Part shown: piece by piece, positions 1-6,940 of the stretch
How positions within the stretch are numbered: position 1 is the stretch's first letter
How the letters are laid out: each line of letters starts with the position of its first letter
NCBI GenBank assembly: GCA_023621975.1
Contig: JAMOAC010000070.1
Span: 1 to 10,775 of the forward strand
DNA: 10,775 nt
DNA from: Bacillota bacterium
GTDB taxonomy: Bacteria; Bacillota_A; Clostridia; Acetivibrionales; DUMB01
Direction of reading: 5' to 3'
Made by a program: the position numbers and the translations under genes
Notes under the pieces: generated by a model
The model's database searches: none
Seen by the model: only the letters and a program-made list of their open reading frames with translations
What the model was told of the DNA's origin: nothing

Positions 1-793
1 CAGCTGCGTTAAGCGACGATATTTCCCCTTTCATGGGTATACTTACTGTAAAATCGCATTTTTCCCTTACCAGCCTGCTCATGCCTTCTCCTTCGCTTCC
101 GACGACAAGAGCGATTGGGCCTTTCAGGTCACTCATATAAAAAGGCTTGTCTGCCGAAGCATCCGTACCAACAACCCATATAAACTTTTTCTTCAGATAA
201 TCTATCGTCTGGGAAATATTTGTCACACGTGCTACAGGCACATATTCAACAGCTCCTGCCGAAGCTTTTGATACTGCAGCAGTAAGGCCTATAGACCGCC
301 TTTTAGGTATAATTACCCCATGCACCCCGGCTGCGTCAGCCGTCCTTAATATGGAGCCGAAGTTGTTAGCATCGGTTATTTCGTCAAGAATAACAATAAA
401 AGGAGGCTCGTTTTTTGACTCCGCAGCCGCTAAAATATCGTCCACGTCCACATATTCCTTTGCAGCCACAAAAGCAATTACACCCTGATGTGCGCGCGTT
501 ACCGACATGTTATCCAGCCTTGACCTGTCAACTTCCTGCACTACCACGCCCTTTTCCCTAGCCAGGGCAATAATCTGATTTATGGAACCTTCCCTGCTTC
601 CGCGCGCTATCAGTATTTTATTTATAGCCCTTCCCGCTCTTAAGGCTTCAATGACAGGATTTCTGCCTTCAAGCCTGTCCGTACTCTCGTCCGGATCGCT
701 GAAGCCTTCGCTGGATTGAAATTTGCCTTGTTCTTTCCTGCTTTTGTCCGCTTCGGTTCTATATTCCGGTTCCCTTCTTTTCCTTTTTGACAC
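1..793 (-). CDS. rlmB: 23S rRNA (guanosine-2'-O-)-methyltransferase RlmB (TrmH/SpoU family), C-terminus cut by window edge
   Basis: A SPOUT-class (TrmH/SpoU) enzyme that uses S-adenosylmethionine to 2'-O-methylate a guanosine in 23S rRNA (G2251 in E. coli numbering, from family knowledge). The 264 visible codons show all three SPOUT motifs: NNFGSILRTA at residues 143-152 (N144 and R150 are the expected conserved residues), VVGSEGEGMSRL at 230-241, and IPMKGEISSLNAA at 252-264, the start of motif 3, where the window ends. About 15-20 residues should be missing. Residues 42-110 (from EGRNPVIEAL) are the L30e-like RNA-binding domain. The first 40 residues are a charged, probably disordered extension starting VSKRKRREPEY. 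I chose the GTG at 793; AAGGAG lies 11 nt upstream, a long spacing, and an in-frame GTG four codons earlier overlaps that site. The gene follows mrnC by 39 nt, the usual Firmicute order, and is probably cotranscribed with it. TrmH-family paralogues are the only real alternative. Confidence 0.95.
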   Translation of the reverse strand, partial: MSKRKRREPEYRTEADKSRKEQGKFQSSEGFSDPDESTDRLEGRNPVIEALRAGRAINKILIARGSREGSINQIIALAREKGVVVQEVDRSRLDNMSVTRAHQGVIAFVAAKEYVDVDDILAAAESKNEPPFIVILDEITDANNFGSILRTADAAGVHGVIIPKRRSIGLTAAVSKASAGAVEYVPVARVTNISQTIDYLKKKFIWVVGTDASADKPFYMSDLKGPIALVVGSEGEGMSRLVREKCDFTVSIPMKGEISSLNAA

Positions 794-832
794 CGGACAA
801 ACCACTCCTTATCAAAAGATGTTTTAAGTTCC

Positions 833-1267
833 TCAATGCATGTGGCTTTCACAATCCTCGACAGACATCTTCATAACCTCTATTAGCCGTTCATAATCCT
901 TTTTCAGGTACAGGTAACCTATCAATGACTCAAATCCGGTAGCATATTTATATTCCGTTACATCGGCATTTTTCGGTATGGTGCCGGATTTGGCATTCCT
1001 TCCTCTTCTTACAATGTCCTGCTCCTCGGGTGTCAGGGAGCTCATAATTCTGTGCACTATATCAGACTGTGCTTTTGCCTTCACAAAACAAGTTGACCTC
1101 TTATGAAGCTTGTTCACACTAGCATTGCCTTCACACACCACTAATGTGCGCACAAATACTTCATACACCGAGTCACCGATATATGCCAGCACAAGAGGAG
1201 GAATCTGGCTTATGTCTTTCTGCTTTATTTCAAATTCTTCCAATACGTTTTTAAAAAAATCCTTCAA
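833..1267 (-). CDS. mrnC: Mini-ribonuclease III (MrnC), 23S rRNA 3'-end maturation
   Basis: A 144-residue protein of the Mini-III family: an RNase III catalytic domain without a double-stranded RNA-binding domain. In Bacillus it matures 23S rRNA ends as a dimer. The signature LAYIGDSVYE at residues 28-37 carries the catalytic aspartate D32, and YATGFESLIGYLYL at 108-121 carries the second acidic metal ligand E113. Length and motif spacing match the family. The start is a TTG (1265-1267); an AAAGG sits 11 nt upstream and no in-frame ATG precedes it before a stop, so the start is reasonable but not certain. It lies directly before rlmB (39-nt gap), so two rRNA-modifying enzymes are probably made from one message. 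A candidate promoter lies about 100 nt upstream (1370-1398), so it need not depend on the cysteine-controlled promoter. Confidence 0.93.
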   Translation of the reverse strand: MKDFFKNVLEEFEIKQKDISQIPPLVLAYIGDSVYEVFVRTLVVCEGNASVNKLHKRSTCFVKAKAQSDIVHRIMSSLTPEEQDIVRRGRNAKSGTIPKNADVTEYKYATGFESLIGYLYLKKDYERLIEVMKMSVEDCESHMH

Positions 1268-1369
1268 TATTTCAACAACCTTTACTTCAATAATAATGAT
1301 TTTTTAATAATCTTTCATTCCCGTAAACCGCAACAAAATGGTAAGTTATTGTATAAACCATATGATATT

Positions 1370-1398
1370 ATTATAGGCAATTTTTATGCCAAATACAA
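1370..1398 (-). promoter_or_regulatory. Candidate sigma-A promoter for mrnC-rlmB
   Basis: On the minus strand a perfect TATAAT (1370-1375) lies 17 nt from TTGTAT (1393-1398), which matches the -35 consensus at only three positions. The predicted start is near 1363, leaving an untranslated leader of about 95 nt. The -35 box overlaps the few bases just past the stop of the CBM9-like gene. The call rests on the perfect -10 box and ideal spacing. Confidence 0.42.
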
Positions 1399-1405
1399 TT
1401 GCTGT

Positions 1406-2056
1406 CTAAAAAGCAAGCACAAATTCCCCAAAAAATTCGGGTACATGAAAGTCAGGCGTGCCCTTCAATATATTGTTCCAGCACATATAGTGAGGATATT
1501 TTGTCTCATCACCGCACTTGTAGAAATTCCCTTTCATTTTATGGCCAGGTGTAAACTCAACAGTACCGTATATACCCTTAATGAACTCAAACGGGATGCA
1601 AAACTCCACTGACCAGAAGGATTGGCCTTTGTTTTCAATTGACGTTTTAACGCAAAACACTTCCTTCCAGTTTGTGTACAAAAGCTCCCTGTCATTTCTT
1701 CCCTCACCTATGCCAAGGAGGAGGGTGCCGAGAGGATTAAACTCAAAATTCATATACCTCTTGTCCGCTTCAGGATTTGGATTTAAGAAGAATTCAAGAC
1801 AGCTGTCCTTATAAACGGGATCGTTCATGTTTTTGTAAACAGCTTTTATTTCTTCCTCACTGGATTTGAGCATTACATGAAAAGCTTCTTCAGTATAAAA
1901 CATTTTTGCAGTGGATTTCGGCCTGTAGCCGTTTTCATCCCACGGGGCAAATTCAATATCTGCAGCAGGCACTGCCTGCCAGATTTCATCGCTGACAACC
2001 CCTCTAGCACTGGCAACTGACTTATCAATTCTCTTAACTGTATACACCTTGTGCAC
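1406..2056 (-). CDS. CBM9-like carbohydrate-binding family protein (cytosolic, stand-alone)
   Basis: A 216-residue protein that resembles the stand-alone family-9 carbohydrate-binding module proteins (CBM9-like), a beta-sandwich fold often fused to secreted xylanases but also found alone. Visible features that fit are the early DEIWQAVPAADIEFAPWDENG stretch split around residues 23-43, then KMFYTEEAFHVMLKSSE (about 51-67), DSCLEFFLNPNP (about 83-94), YMNFEFNPLGTLL (about 101-113), WSVEFCIPFEFI (about 148-159) and the closing PDFHVPEFFGEFVLAF. No signal peptide or membrane segment is present, so it should stay in the cytoplasm. The start is GTG at 2056 with a strong GGGAGGAAGG just upstream. 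It lies between cysS, which ends in a terminator, and mrnC, so it is probably its own transcription unit inserted in an otherwise conserved cluster. Its ligand and role cannot be read from the sequence. Confidence 0.75.
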   Translation of the reverse strand: MHKVYTVKRIDKSVASARGVVSDEIWQAVPAADIEFAPWDENGYRPKSTAKMFYTEEAFHVMLKSSEEEIKAVYKNMNDPVYKDSCLEFFLNPNPEADKRYMNFEFNPLGTLLLGIGEGRNDRELLYTNWKEVFCVKTSIENKGQSFWSVEFCIPFEFIKGIYGTVEFTPGHKMKGNFYKCGDETKYPHYMCWNNILKGTPDFHVPEFFGEFVLAF

Positions 2057-2059
2057 TTA

Positions 2060-2102
2060 ATCCTTCCTCCCTAAATAAAAACTCCTTAAGTAAACTCCTT
2101 AA
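2060..2102 (-). promoter_or_regulatory. Leader with three Shine-Dalgarno-like motifs before the CBM9-like gene
   Basis: On the minus strand the leader reads TTAAGGAGTTT twice in tandem (about 2077-2102), followed by the ribosome binding site GGGAGGAAGG (about 2062-2072) before the GTG start at 2056. The two upstream AAGGAG copies are not followed by a usable start codon with an open frame. Confidence 0.5.
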
Positions 2103-2196
2103 ATAAAACTTTTCACCCGTCTTTTATCTTCAGTACGAATTCTTATAATATCACTAATAAAATATCGCCATGCTTGTAAAAAATCACTATATTAAT

Positions 2197-2236
2197 ATAA
2201 AAAGCCCCAGGGGCTTTCTGCAAGCCCTGAAGCTTT
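2197..2236 (-). terminator. Intrinsic terminator after cysS
   Basis: Read on the minus strand, the arm AAGCTTCAGGGCTT pairs with AAGCCCCTGGGGCTT, with a few G-U pairs and one bulged C, around a GCAG-type loop. TTTTTATATT follows. It lies about 20 nt past the cysS stop and should end the cysE-cysS message. The 3' arm alone is a palindrome (AAAGCCCC-A-GGGGCTTT). Confidence 0.85.
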
Positions 2237-2255
2237 GATGCATAAACAGCACAGG

Positions 2256-3680
2256 TTATTTCCTCTCAATTCTGACTTTTACGCCCTGTGGCGTATCCTC
2301 GAGTATAATACCCATTCCCTTCAGTTTATCCCTTATTTCGTCCGCAAGCTTCCAGTTCTTCTCCTTTCTGGCCTGCTGCCTTAAGTCTATTAGCTTTTGT
2401 ATTTCCGGGTCAATTGTATCGTTTTTCACTTTTCTGAGAATTCCCAGAACACCTCCGAGCTCCATAAGCAGGTCATGACAGAAATTGGTTGTCTCTTTGG
2501 AAATATTTGCTTCAGGCCGGATATTGCTGTTAATATCCTTTACCATCTCAAATACTGCAGCTATAGCGTCGGCAGTGTTCAGGTCATCCTCCATTGCATC
2601 TATAAATTTCTGCTTGTAACCAAGCATTCTTTCCTTAATACCTGCCTCTTTTTGCTTTGCCTCATCGTCCGCTGCACTTTCTTCAGCTGTATTTTCAGCC
2701 ATATACTTCAGGTTTTCGATGCAGTTATATATTCTTTCAAGCCCGTTCTGCGCCTGGGTAAGCAGTTCACGGCTAAAATTGATAGGGCTCCTGTAGTGGG
2801 CAGAAAGCATAAAGAACCTTATTACCTCATAATCAAACTCTTTTGCAATTTCTCTTACAGTGAAGAAGTTTCCTGCGGATTTTGACATTTTTTCATTGTT
2901 TACATTTATAAAACCGTTGTGCAGCCAGTACCTTGCAAATGGTTTGCCGTTTGCCGCCTCACTTTGCGCTATTTCATTCTCATGATGCGGAAATATCAGG
3001 TCCTGCCCTCCGCTGTGAATATCTATCGTTTCGCCGAGATACCTGTTAGCCATTGCCGAACATTCTATATGCCATCCGGGCCTTCCTTTTCCCCACGGGC
3101 TGTCCCAGGCAGGCTCTCCCGGTTTTTGTGCCTTCCACAGCGCAAAATCCAGGGGATCACGTTTTCTTTCATCCACATCAATTCTGGCCCCTGCTTCCAG
3201 ATCGTCCAGTTTCTGGTGAGAAAGCTTGCCGTATTCCTTGAATTTTCTTGTATCAAAATAGACGTCACCGTCTGCCACGTATGCAAATCCCTTGTCTATA
3301 AGGGTGCTGATAATCTCTATTATTGCATCTATGTTCTCCGTTGCCTTTGGATGGACCGTGGCTTTCTTTATTCCAAGCCCTTCTGCGTCAACAAAATATT
3401 CTTTAATGAATCTGTCAGCAAGCTCCTTGACCGTAATGCCTTCTTCATTGGCCCTTTTTATCATTTTGTCATCAATGTCGGTAAAATTCTGGACAAATTT
3501 TACATTGTACCCCCTGTATTCAAGGTACCTTCTCAGGGTGTCAAAAATTATAAATGGCCTGGCATTTCCTATATGAAAATAATTATAAACAGTCGGGCCG
3601 CAAGAATACATTTTTACTTCTTTTTCATCCAGGGGTATAAATTCTTCTTTCTTCCTTGTCAGGGTATTGTACAGCTTCAT
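2256..3680 (-). CDS. cysS: Cysteinyl-tRNA synthetase (CysRS)
   Basis: Class I aminoacyl-tRNA synthetase of 474 residues that activates cysteine with ATP and attaches it to tRNA-Cys in the cytoplasm. The zinc-binding CGPT motif begins at C27, and the class I HIGH signature appears as HIGN at residues 36-39, the usual CysRS variant. [10 protein letters not shown] and [13 protein letters not shown] supply the other zinc ligands, KMSKSAGNF is the KMSKS loop, and the C-terminal part is the helical DALR and anticodon-binding region. I chose the ATG at 3680 ([14 protein letters not shown], the family's normal N-terminus) because AGGAG lies 8 nt upstream. A TTG 18 nt earlier is open in frame but would overlap the ribosome binding site. 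The gene follows cysE by 36 nt and is downstream of the same tRNA-Cys T-box. Confidence 0.98.
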   Translation of the reverse strand: MKLYNTLTRKKEEFIPLDEKEVKMYSCGPTVYNYFHIGNARPFIIFDTLRRYLEYRGYNVKFVQNFTDIDDKMIKRANEEGITVKELADRFIKEYFVDAEGLGIKKATVHPKATENIDAIIEIISTLIDKGFAYVADGDVYFDTRKFKEYGKLSHQKLDDLEAGARIDVDERKRDPLDFALWKAQKPGEPAWDSPWGKGRPGWHIECSAMANRYLGETIDIHSGGQDLIFPHHENEIAQSEAANGKPFARYWLHNGFINVNNEKMSKSAGNFFTVREIAKEFDYEVIRFFMLSAHYRSPINFSRELLTQAQNGLERIYNCIENLKYMAENTAEESAADDEAKQKEAGIKERMLGYKQKFIDAMEDDLNTADAIAAVFEMVKDINSNIRPEANISKETTNFCHDLLMELGGVLGILRKVKNDTIDPEIQKLIDLRQQARKEKNWKLADEIRDKLKGMGIILEDTPQGVKVRIERK

Positions 3681-3716
3681 ATGTGCATCTCCTCTCAAAA
3701 CTTTTCTATTTTTTTG

Positions 3717-4460
3717 TCACGCCTGTGCGTCTCCATTATTCCCTGCCGTGCGCTCGTCTGATGGGGAACCGTCTCCCGTCATACCCGTCATATTGCCACC
3801 TGCCAGGGAGACGTCTCCTGTCAGATTTGCCACTATTGCTTCGAGTTTTTCAAGCCGGTTTCTGATTCTGCATATTTCCTGAGCTACCGGGTCGGGAATG
3901 GTAATCTGGTCAAGTGCCTCTGAAGGTGCAGGTGTAACCCGCACATTGCTTCTTTTAACGGTCCTTCCCGGTACACCTACCACTGTAGTGTTAGGTTCCA
4001 CTTCATTTAATACAACAGCATTGGCACCGATCCTGGAATTGTCTCCGACCTTAAAAGGACCAAGCACCTTGGCTCCTGTACTTATTAGCACATTGTTTCC
4101 TATCGTGGGATGCCTTTTGCCCTTATCCTTTCCTGTGCCTCCCAGCGTAGCTCCATGGTAAATAGTGCAGTTATCGCCTATTTCAGCCGTCTCTCCTATC
4201 ACAACACCCATTCCGTGATCTATAAACAGCCTCTTGCCAATTTTGGCTCCGGGATGTATTTCTATACCCGTAAGGAATCTGGAAAACTGCGAAATAAACC
4301 TTGCTATAAAAAACATTTTTTTATTGTAAAACCAGTGGGCAATCCTGTGAAAAAATATAGCGTGAAATCCCGGGTAAAGGAGTATCACTTCCCATATGTT
4401 CTTAGCGGCAGGATCCCTTTCTGCAATTGCTCGTGCATCGTCAAGTAACTGTTTAAACAT
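3717..4460 (-). CDS. cysE: Serine O-acetyltransferase (CysE)
   Basis: Transfers acetyl from acetyl-CoA to L-serine, giving O-acetylserine, the acceptor for sulfide in cysteine synthesis. The protein has 247 residues. A short helical N-terminal domain (about 1-60) is followed by a left-handed beta-helix of hexapeptide repeats (about 64-165). [12 protein letters not shown] (64-75) and [16 protein letters not shown] (80-95) include the expected catalytic H82, then [18 protein letters not shown] (101-118) and AGVP-like VGVPGRTV (161-168). The N-terminal domain is short, as in Bacillus-type enzymes. After residue 195 comes a short heptad-like helix ([16 protein letters not shown]) and then about 35 residues rich in Gly, Asp, Thr and Ser, an unusual tail with no recognised motif. 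The start ATG follows AAGGTG. The mRNA leader carries a Cys T-box. Confidence 0.96.
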   Translation of the reverse strand: MFKQLLDDARAIAERDPAAKNIWEVILLYPGFHAIFFHRIAHWFYNKKMFFIARFISQFSRFLTGIEIHPGAKIGKRLFIDHGMGVVIGETAEIGDNCTIYHGATLGGTGKDKGKRHPTIGNNVLISTGAKVLGPFKVGDNSRIGANAVVLNEVEPNTTVVGVPGRTVKRSNVRVTPAPSEALDQITIPDPVAQEICRIRNRLEKLEAIVANLTGDVSLAGGNMTGMTGDGSPSDERTAGNNGDAQA

Positions 4461-4718
4461 CTTCCATTCACACCTTTTTATATACTTACAACTTCTTATA
4501 CAGTTTATTAATTGTTTTCAAATTATAATTCTTTTTCCAATTATCAAATGTTTTATTTTGAATTTATCGAGTGTATTTATTGTATAAGTACAAACTTTCT
4601 ACATAACGTTTTTAACAATATCTCATTGGTTTTTACAATATAATTATTACCACTGTTTATCCGTTTCAAAAAATCAAACAACAGTATTGGAAGCCTGGCC
4701 ATCCACAGCTCAGAACAA
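4461..4718 (-). other. Long AT-rich untranslated segment between T-box terminator and cysE
   Basis: About 258 nt separate the T-box terminator from the cysE start, much longer than is usual for a T-box leader. I see no credible ORF. A TATAAT on the minus strand near the middle has a TTGATA only 14 nt upstream, too close for a good sigma-A promoter, so a second, T-box-independent promoter is possible but weakly supported. Confidence 0.4.
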
Positions 4719-4752
4719 TAATAAACCCCGCCATGAATATAGAGGCGAGGTT
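4719..4752 (-). terminator. T-box regulated terminator hairpin
   Basis: On the minus strand AACCTCGCC (4744-4752) pairs with GGCGGGGTT (4724-4732) with one U-G pair, followed by TATTATTG. The 5' arm lies just after the T-box motif, so it competes with the antiterminator. Confidence 0.88.
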
Positions 4753-5040
4753 GTTCGCGGTTCCACTCTAATTTGGAATAAAAAGGGAAAACCCTTTTTA
4801 CCGGTACTTGCATAACTACGTTACAATAGTACTTGCAAAGAAATGCTTACAGTACCAACTCATTTGCATAACGGCGCATCACCGTAAAGGCTTACTGGCA
4901 TCATGCTTTCAGCCTTTAAGCTCACAGACGCACTTCTCCGATTCCTTACTTAGGATTGCTCCCAGCCCAGCGACAACCCCTCTCTTTAAGCAGGCGAACA
5001 GGATACTCTTTCTGATCATCGCCATATACTTTATTCAATT
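4719..5040 (-). promoter_or_regulatory. tRNA-Cys-sensing T-box riboswitch (antitermination leader) of cysE-cysS
   Basis: A T-box leader binds a matching tRNA through a specifier codon and senses whether its CCA end is free; uncharged tRNA favours an antiterminator and read-through. Seen on the minus strand: a Stem I-like region with AGUA on the 5' side (near 5007) and GAA on the 3' side, then the specifier UGC (4930-4932), a Cys codon followed by the usual purine. Also present are the GGUUGUCGCUGGG-type distal elements, a Stem III-like hairpin AAAAAGGG-TTTT-CCCTTTTT (about 4780-4799), and the T-box proper AGAGTGGAACCGCG (4756-4769). The bulge reads UGGA, so its variable base would pair with U73, the discriminator base of tRNA-Cys. 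The terminator follows directly. Confidence 0.93.
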
Positions 5041-5070
5041 GTTAAAAAAAAAAAAACATTCGTGTGTAAT

Positions 5071-5099
5071 ATTGTATCAAAATTAATTTTTAAAGTAAA
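5071..5099 (-). promoter_or_regulatory. Probable sigma-A promoter of the T-box-cysE-cysS unit
   Basis: On the minus strand TTTACT (5094-5099, 4 of 6 matches) and TACAAT (5071-5076, 5 of 6) are 17 nt apart. The start near 5064 would place a run of 13 U (5044-5056) in the early transcript, just before Stem I. Confidence 0.55.
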
Positions 5100-5305
5100 T
5101 ATATCTATAAAAAACGGACTGCATAATAATGTTAAAAATGGATATATACTTACACTGCAGTGCAATTATATCACTTGAATAAATGTTAAAGTATTAATCA
5201 ATAATAATAGTGAGCTGTTATGTTTATGCTATTTTATTCACTAAACCAAAAAAAGGTTAATAAAAATTCAAACAGCTGAAACCTAAACCGAAGGGATGTG
5301 ATTAA

Positions 5306-5677
5306 TTGGCTGAGCAATACGGAGAAAACACAAGAAATGAACCCTTTAATATAACCCATTTTATAATCAGGTTAATAGTAGGTGCTGTTATTCTTGCTAT
5401 TACTGCAGCCCTCACGCCGGGCTTCAGGATAGCCGGAATTTGGCCCCTTATTCTTGGAGCGGTGGTACTTGCTCTGTTGGATTATCTTGCAGCAAAACTC
5501 CTTGGGGTTAACGCAACACCTTTTGGGAGAGGTATTACAGGGTTCATATTGGCCGCTGTAATAATATACGTTACCCAATTTTTCGTAAGCGGCTATCAGG
5601 TAACAGTTTGGGGAGCTCTAATCGGAGCATTGGTATATGGAATAGTCGACCTCATTATTCCAGGCAGAGCAATGTAA
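5306..5677 (+). CDS. Small integral membrane protein, phage-holin-4 superfamily (YvlD-like)
   Basis: A 123-residue membrane protein with four predicted transmembrane helices at about 18-36, 44-65, 78-96 and 100-118 and a hydrophilic N-terminal tail of about 15 residues. The LTPGFRIAGIWPLILGAVVLALLDY and GRGITGFILAAVIIYVTQFF regions, each split by polar turns, resemble the widespread Phage_holin_4_2/YvlD membrane family. Despite the family name, most members are ordinary chromosomal genes of unknown function, not lysis proteins, and nothing here looks phage-derived. The start is TTG at 5306 with AAGGG 10 nt upstream; other starts nearby are out of frame. It is monocistronic, divergent from the cysE-cysS promoter and followed by a hairpin terminator. 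Confidence 0.8.
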   Translation: MAEQYGENTRNEPFNITHFIIRLIVGAVILAITAALTPGFRIAGIWPLILGAVVLALLDYLAAKLLGVNATPFGRGITGFILAAVIIYVTQFFVSGYQVTVWGALIGALVYGIVDLIIPGRAM

Positions 5678-5704
5678 ATTTAAAAGCAGTTTGTGGACTC
5701 AAAA

Positions 5705-5749
5705 AGATGGCAGAGGGGTTTTTCAAATCCCTCTGCCGTTCTTTTTAAA
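5705..5749. terminator. Two-way intrinsic terminator between convergent genes
   Basis: GGCAGAGGG (5709-5717) pairs perfectly with CCCTCTGCC (5729-5737). On the plus strand GTTCTTTTT follows, and on the minus strand ATCTTTTT follows. It therefore can end both the holin-family gene and the convergent 310-residue gene. Confidence 0.88.
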
Positions 5750-5783
5750 CCGCTAAGTTGTTATGGAAGATTAGAATTGGTTA

Positions 5784-6716
5784 TCAGCCGTTTTCTTCCC
5801 TCATCTTTTTCTCCTCGGCAAGTGCCCCCGGGAAGTCAAATATCTGTGGCGGATAGAATTCGTCAACCGGGAATTCTATGGTGTCAAACAGATCGCACGG
5901 ATTTTCCTCGGTTGCAGCTACGCACTCTTTATTCGGTACGCAGAAGCTGAATGCAGGTATAAGAAGCTGAACAAATCTTACAAGCTTGATTATGGAGAAT
6001 AAGCCAATGGTTACAACAACTCTCCTTGTAGGAAGCTGTCCGCCCAGTCTCTCCTCAGCAAGTGCCTTGTAATCAATGTCATCATCTTCGTCATCGTCGC
6101 CAAGTGCTTCTATAACTCCTCTCGGCGCCTGTTCCAGGCAGCAGGTGTCGTCAAACAGTTTATCAAGTATATCCTGTATTTTTGCTCCGAGGCAGATCGG
6201 CTCTGCTACTTCTACTTTTGCAATCGGCAGATTATCCTGCTGAAGTTCGGATGTAACCTGATCGTCTATTCCGTGCTTTACAAAATGAGCCTTGAATATT
6301 TTTACATTTCCTTCCGAACCGAAAAGAATTACCTTCTTGTCGAAAACTACAAGCCCGTCTTTTGTTACAATATGTGTTCCGCCGGGACCGCTGCCGTTAG
6401 GAATGAAGAAGTCAAGCGTAACCTTGATAAAGAACTTCACGTCTACAGTGTAGAAGCCTCTCTTGAAAGGAACGGGCTCTACATCAACGAATACGTCCAA
6501 TATTTCAGCCCTTCTGCACTTTACGTTAATTGCCATGTTAATCAGGTATTGAACATAATCATGGTTCTTAAATATTACTTTTGCATCTTCTATACAGTCT
6601 TTTTCCCTGCATGAATCATATATCTTTTCCGCCTGTATACATACTGCTTCCCTGATTTTTGACAGATCCCTCTCACTTATCAAGCCGGCAACAACTTTAT
6701 CGTAATTATGACCCAT
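5784..6716 (-). CDS. Conserved-looking cysteine-rich protein of unknown function
   Basis: A 310-residue soluble protein without a signal peptide. I cannot name its family with confidence. It has ten cysteines, including EAVCIQAEKIYDSCREKDC (residues about 24-42), DTCCLEQ (near 192) and a cluster near 270-285. The middle is beta-rich, with the runs VDVEPVPFKRGFYTVDVKFF and VVFDKKVILFGSEGNVKIF. An acidic linker ALGDDDEDDDID near 206-217 splits the protein into two parts, and the second part begins a similar beta-rich run (TRRVVVTIGLFSIIKLV). A Cys-rich, secretion-signal-free protein of this kind in a spore former could be a spore-surface component, but that is inference only. The start ATG has GGGAGG 8 nt upstream. 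The gene is divergent from the beta-propeller gene and convergent with the membrane protein gene. Confidence 0.8.
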   Translation of the reverse strand: MGHNYDKVVAGLISERDLSKIREAVCIQAEKIYDSCREKDCIEDAKVIFKNHDYVQYLINMAINVKCRRAEILDVFVDVEPVPFKRGFYTVDVKFFIKVTLDFFIPNGSGPGGTHIVTKDGLVVFDKKVILFGSEGNVKIFKAHFVKHGIDDQVTSELQQDNLPIAKVEVAEPICLGAKIQDILDKLFDDTCCLEQAPRGVIEALGDDDEDDDIDYKALAEERLGGQLPTRRVVVTIGLFSIIKLVRFVQLLIPAFSFCVPNKECVAATEENPCDLFDTIEFPVDEFYPPQIFDFPGALAEEKKMREENG

Positions 6717-6940
6717 AAATCTAGCCTCCCTTACTATTTCACGATTTTATATATACTCTTAATTACATAATATGAAGCTACTGTTTTTTTGTGATAAATA
6801 AGATAAATAATTTCTAAGCATGCAGTAATTTTTATCCGTTTGTTAATCTCCATTAATTCATCATCATATACTGATAGAGAAGTTATAACAGCGTTTGAAT
6901 GCTGCTTAAAATTAAGGAAAGGCAGGTGGAAGGAGGCAAC
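6717..6940. other. Divergent intergenic region
   Basis: This AT-rich spacer of about 220 bp must hold start signals for both the unknown minus-strand gene and the plus-strand propeller gene. I find no sigma-A promoter with both boxes at 16-18 nt spacing on either strand. Strings such as CATATTAT (minus) and CATATACT (plus) weakly resemble sporulation-sigma -10 boxes but lack convincing partners. Confidence 0.35.

Noticed and set aside
640..852. 70-codon minus-strand open frame
   Set aside because: It overlaps the N-terminal part of rlmB in another frame; the rlmB frame is clearly the coding one and continues to the window edge.
2919..3761. 280-codon plus-strand frame
   Set aside because: It is antisense to cysS, which has full family motifs; its own product has no recognisable pattern.
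5044..5056. Run of 13 A on the plus strand as a terminator tail
   Set aside because: No stem precedes the T-run on the minus strand; it lies in the early leader of the T-box transcript.
4808..5086. 92-codon plus-strand frame
   Set aside because: It lies across the T-box leader on the opposite strand and has no ribosome binding site.
5306..5677. Prophage lysis holin
   Set aside because: The family name is misleading; no endolysin or other phage gene is nearby.
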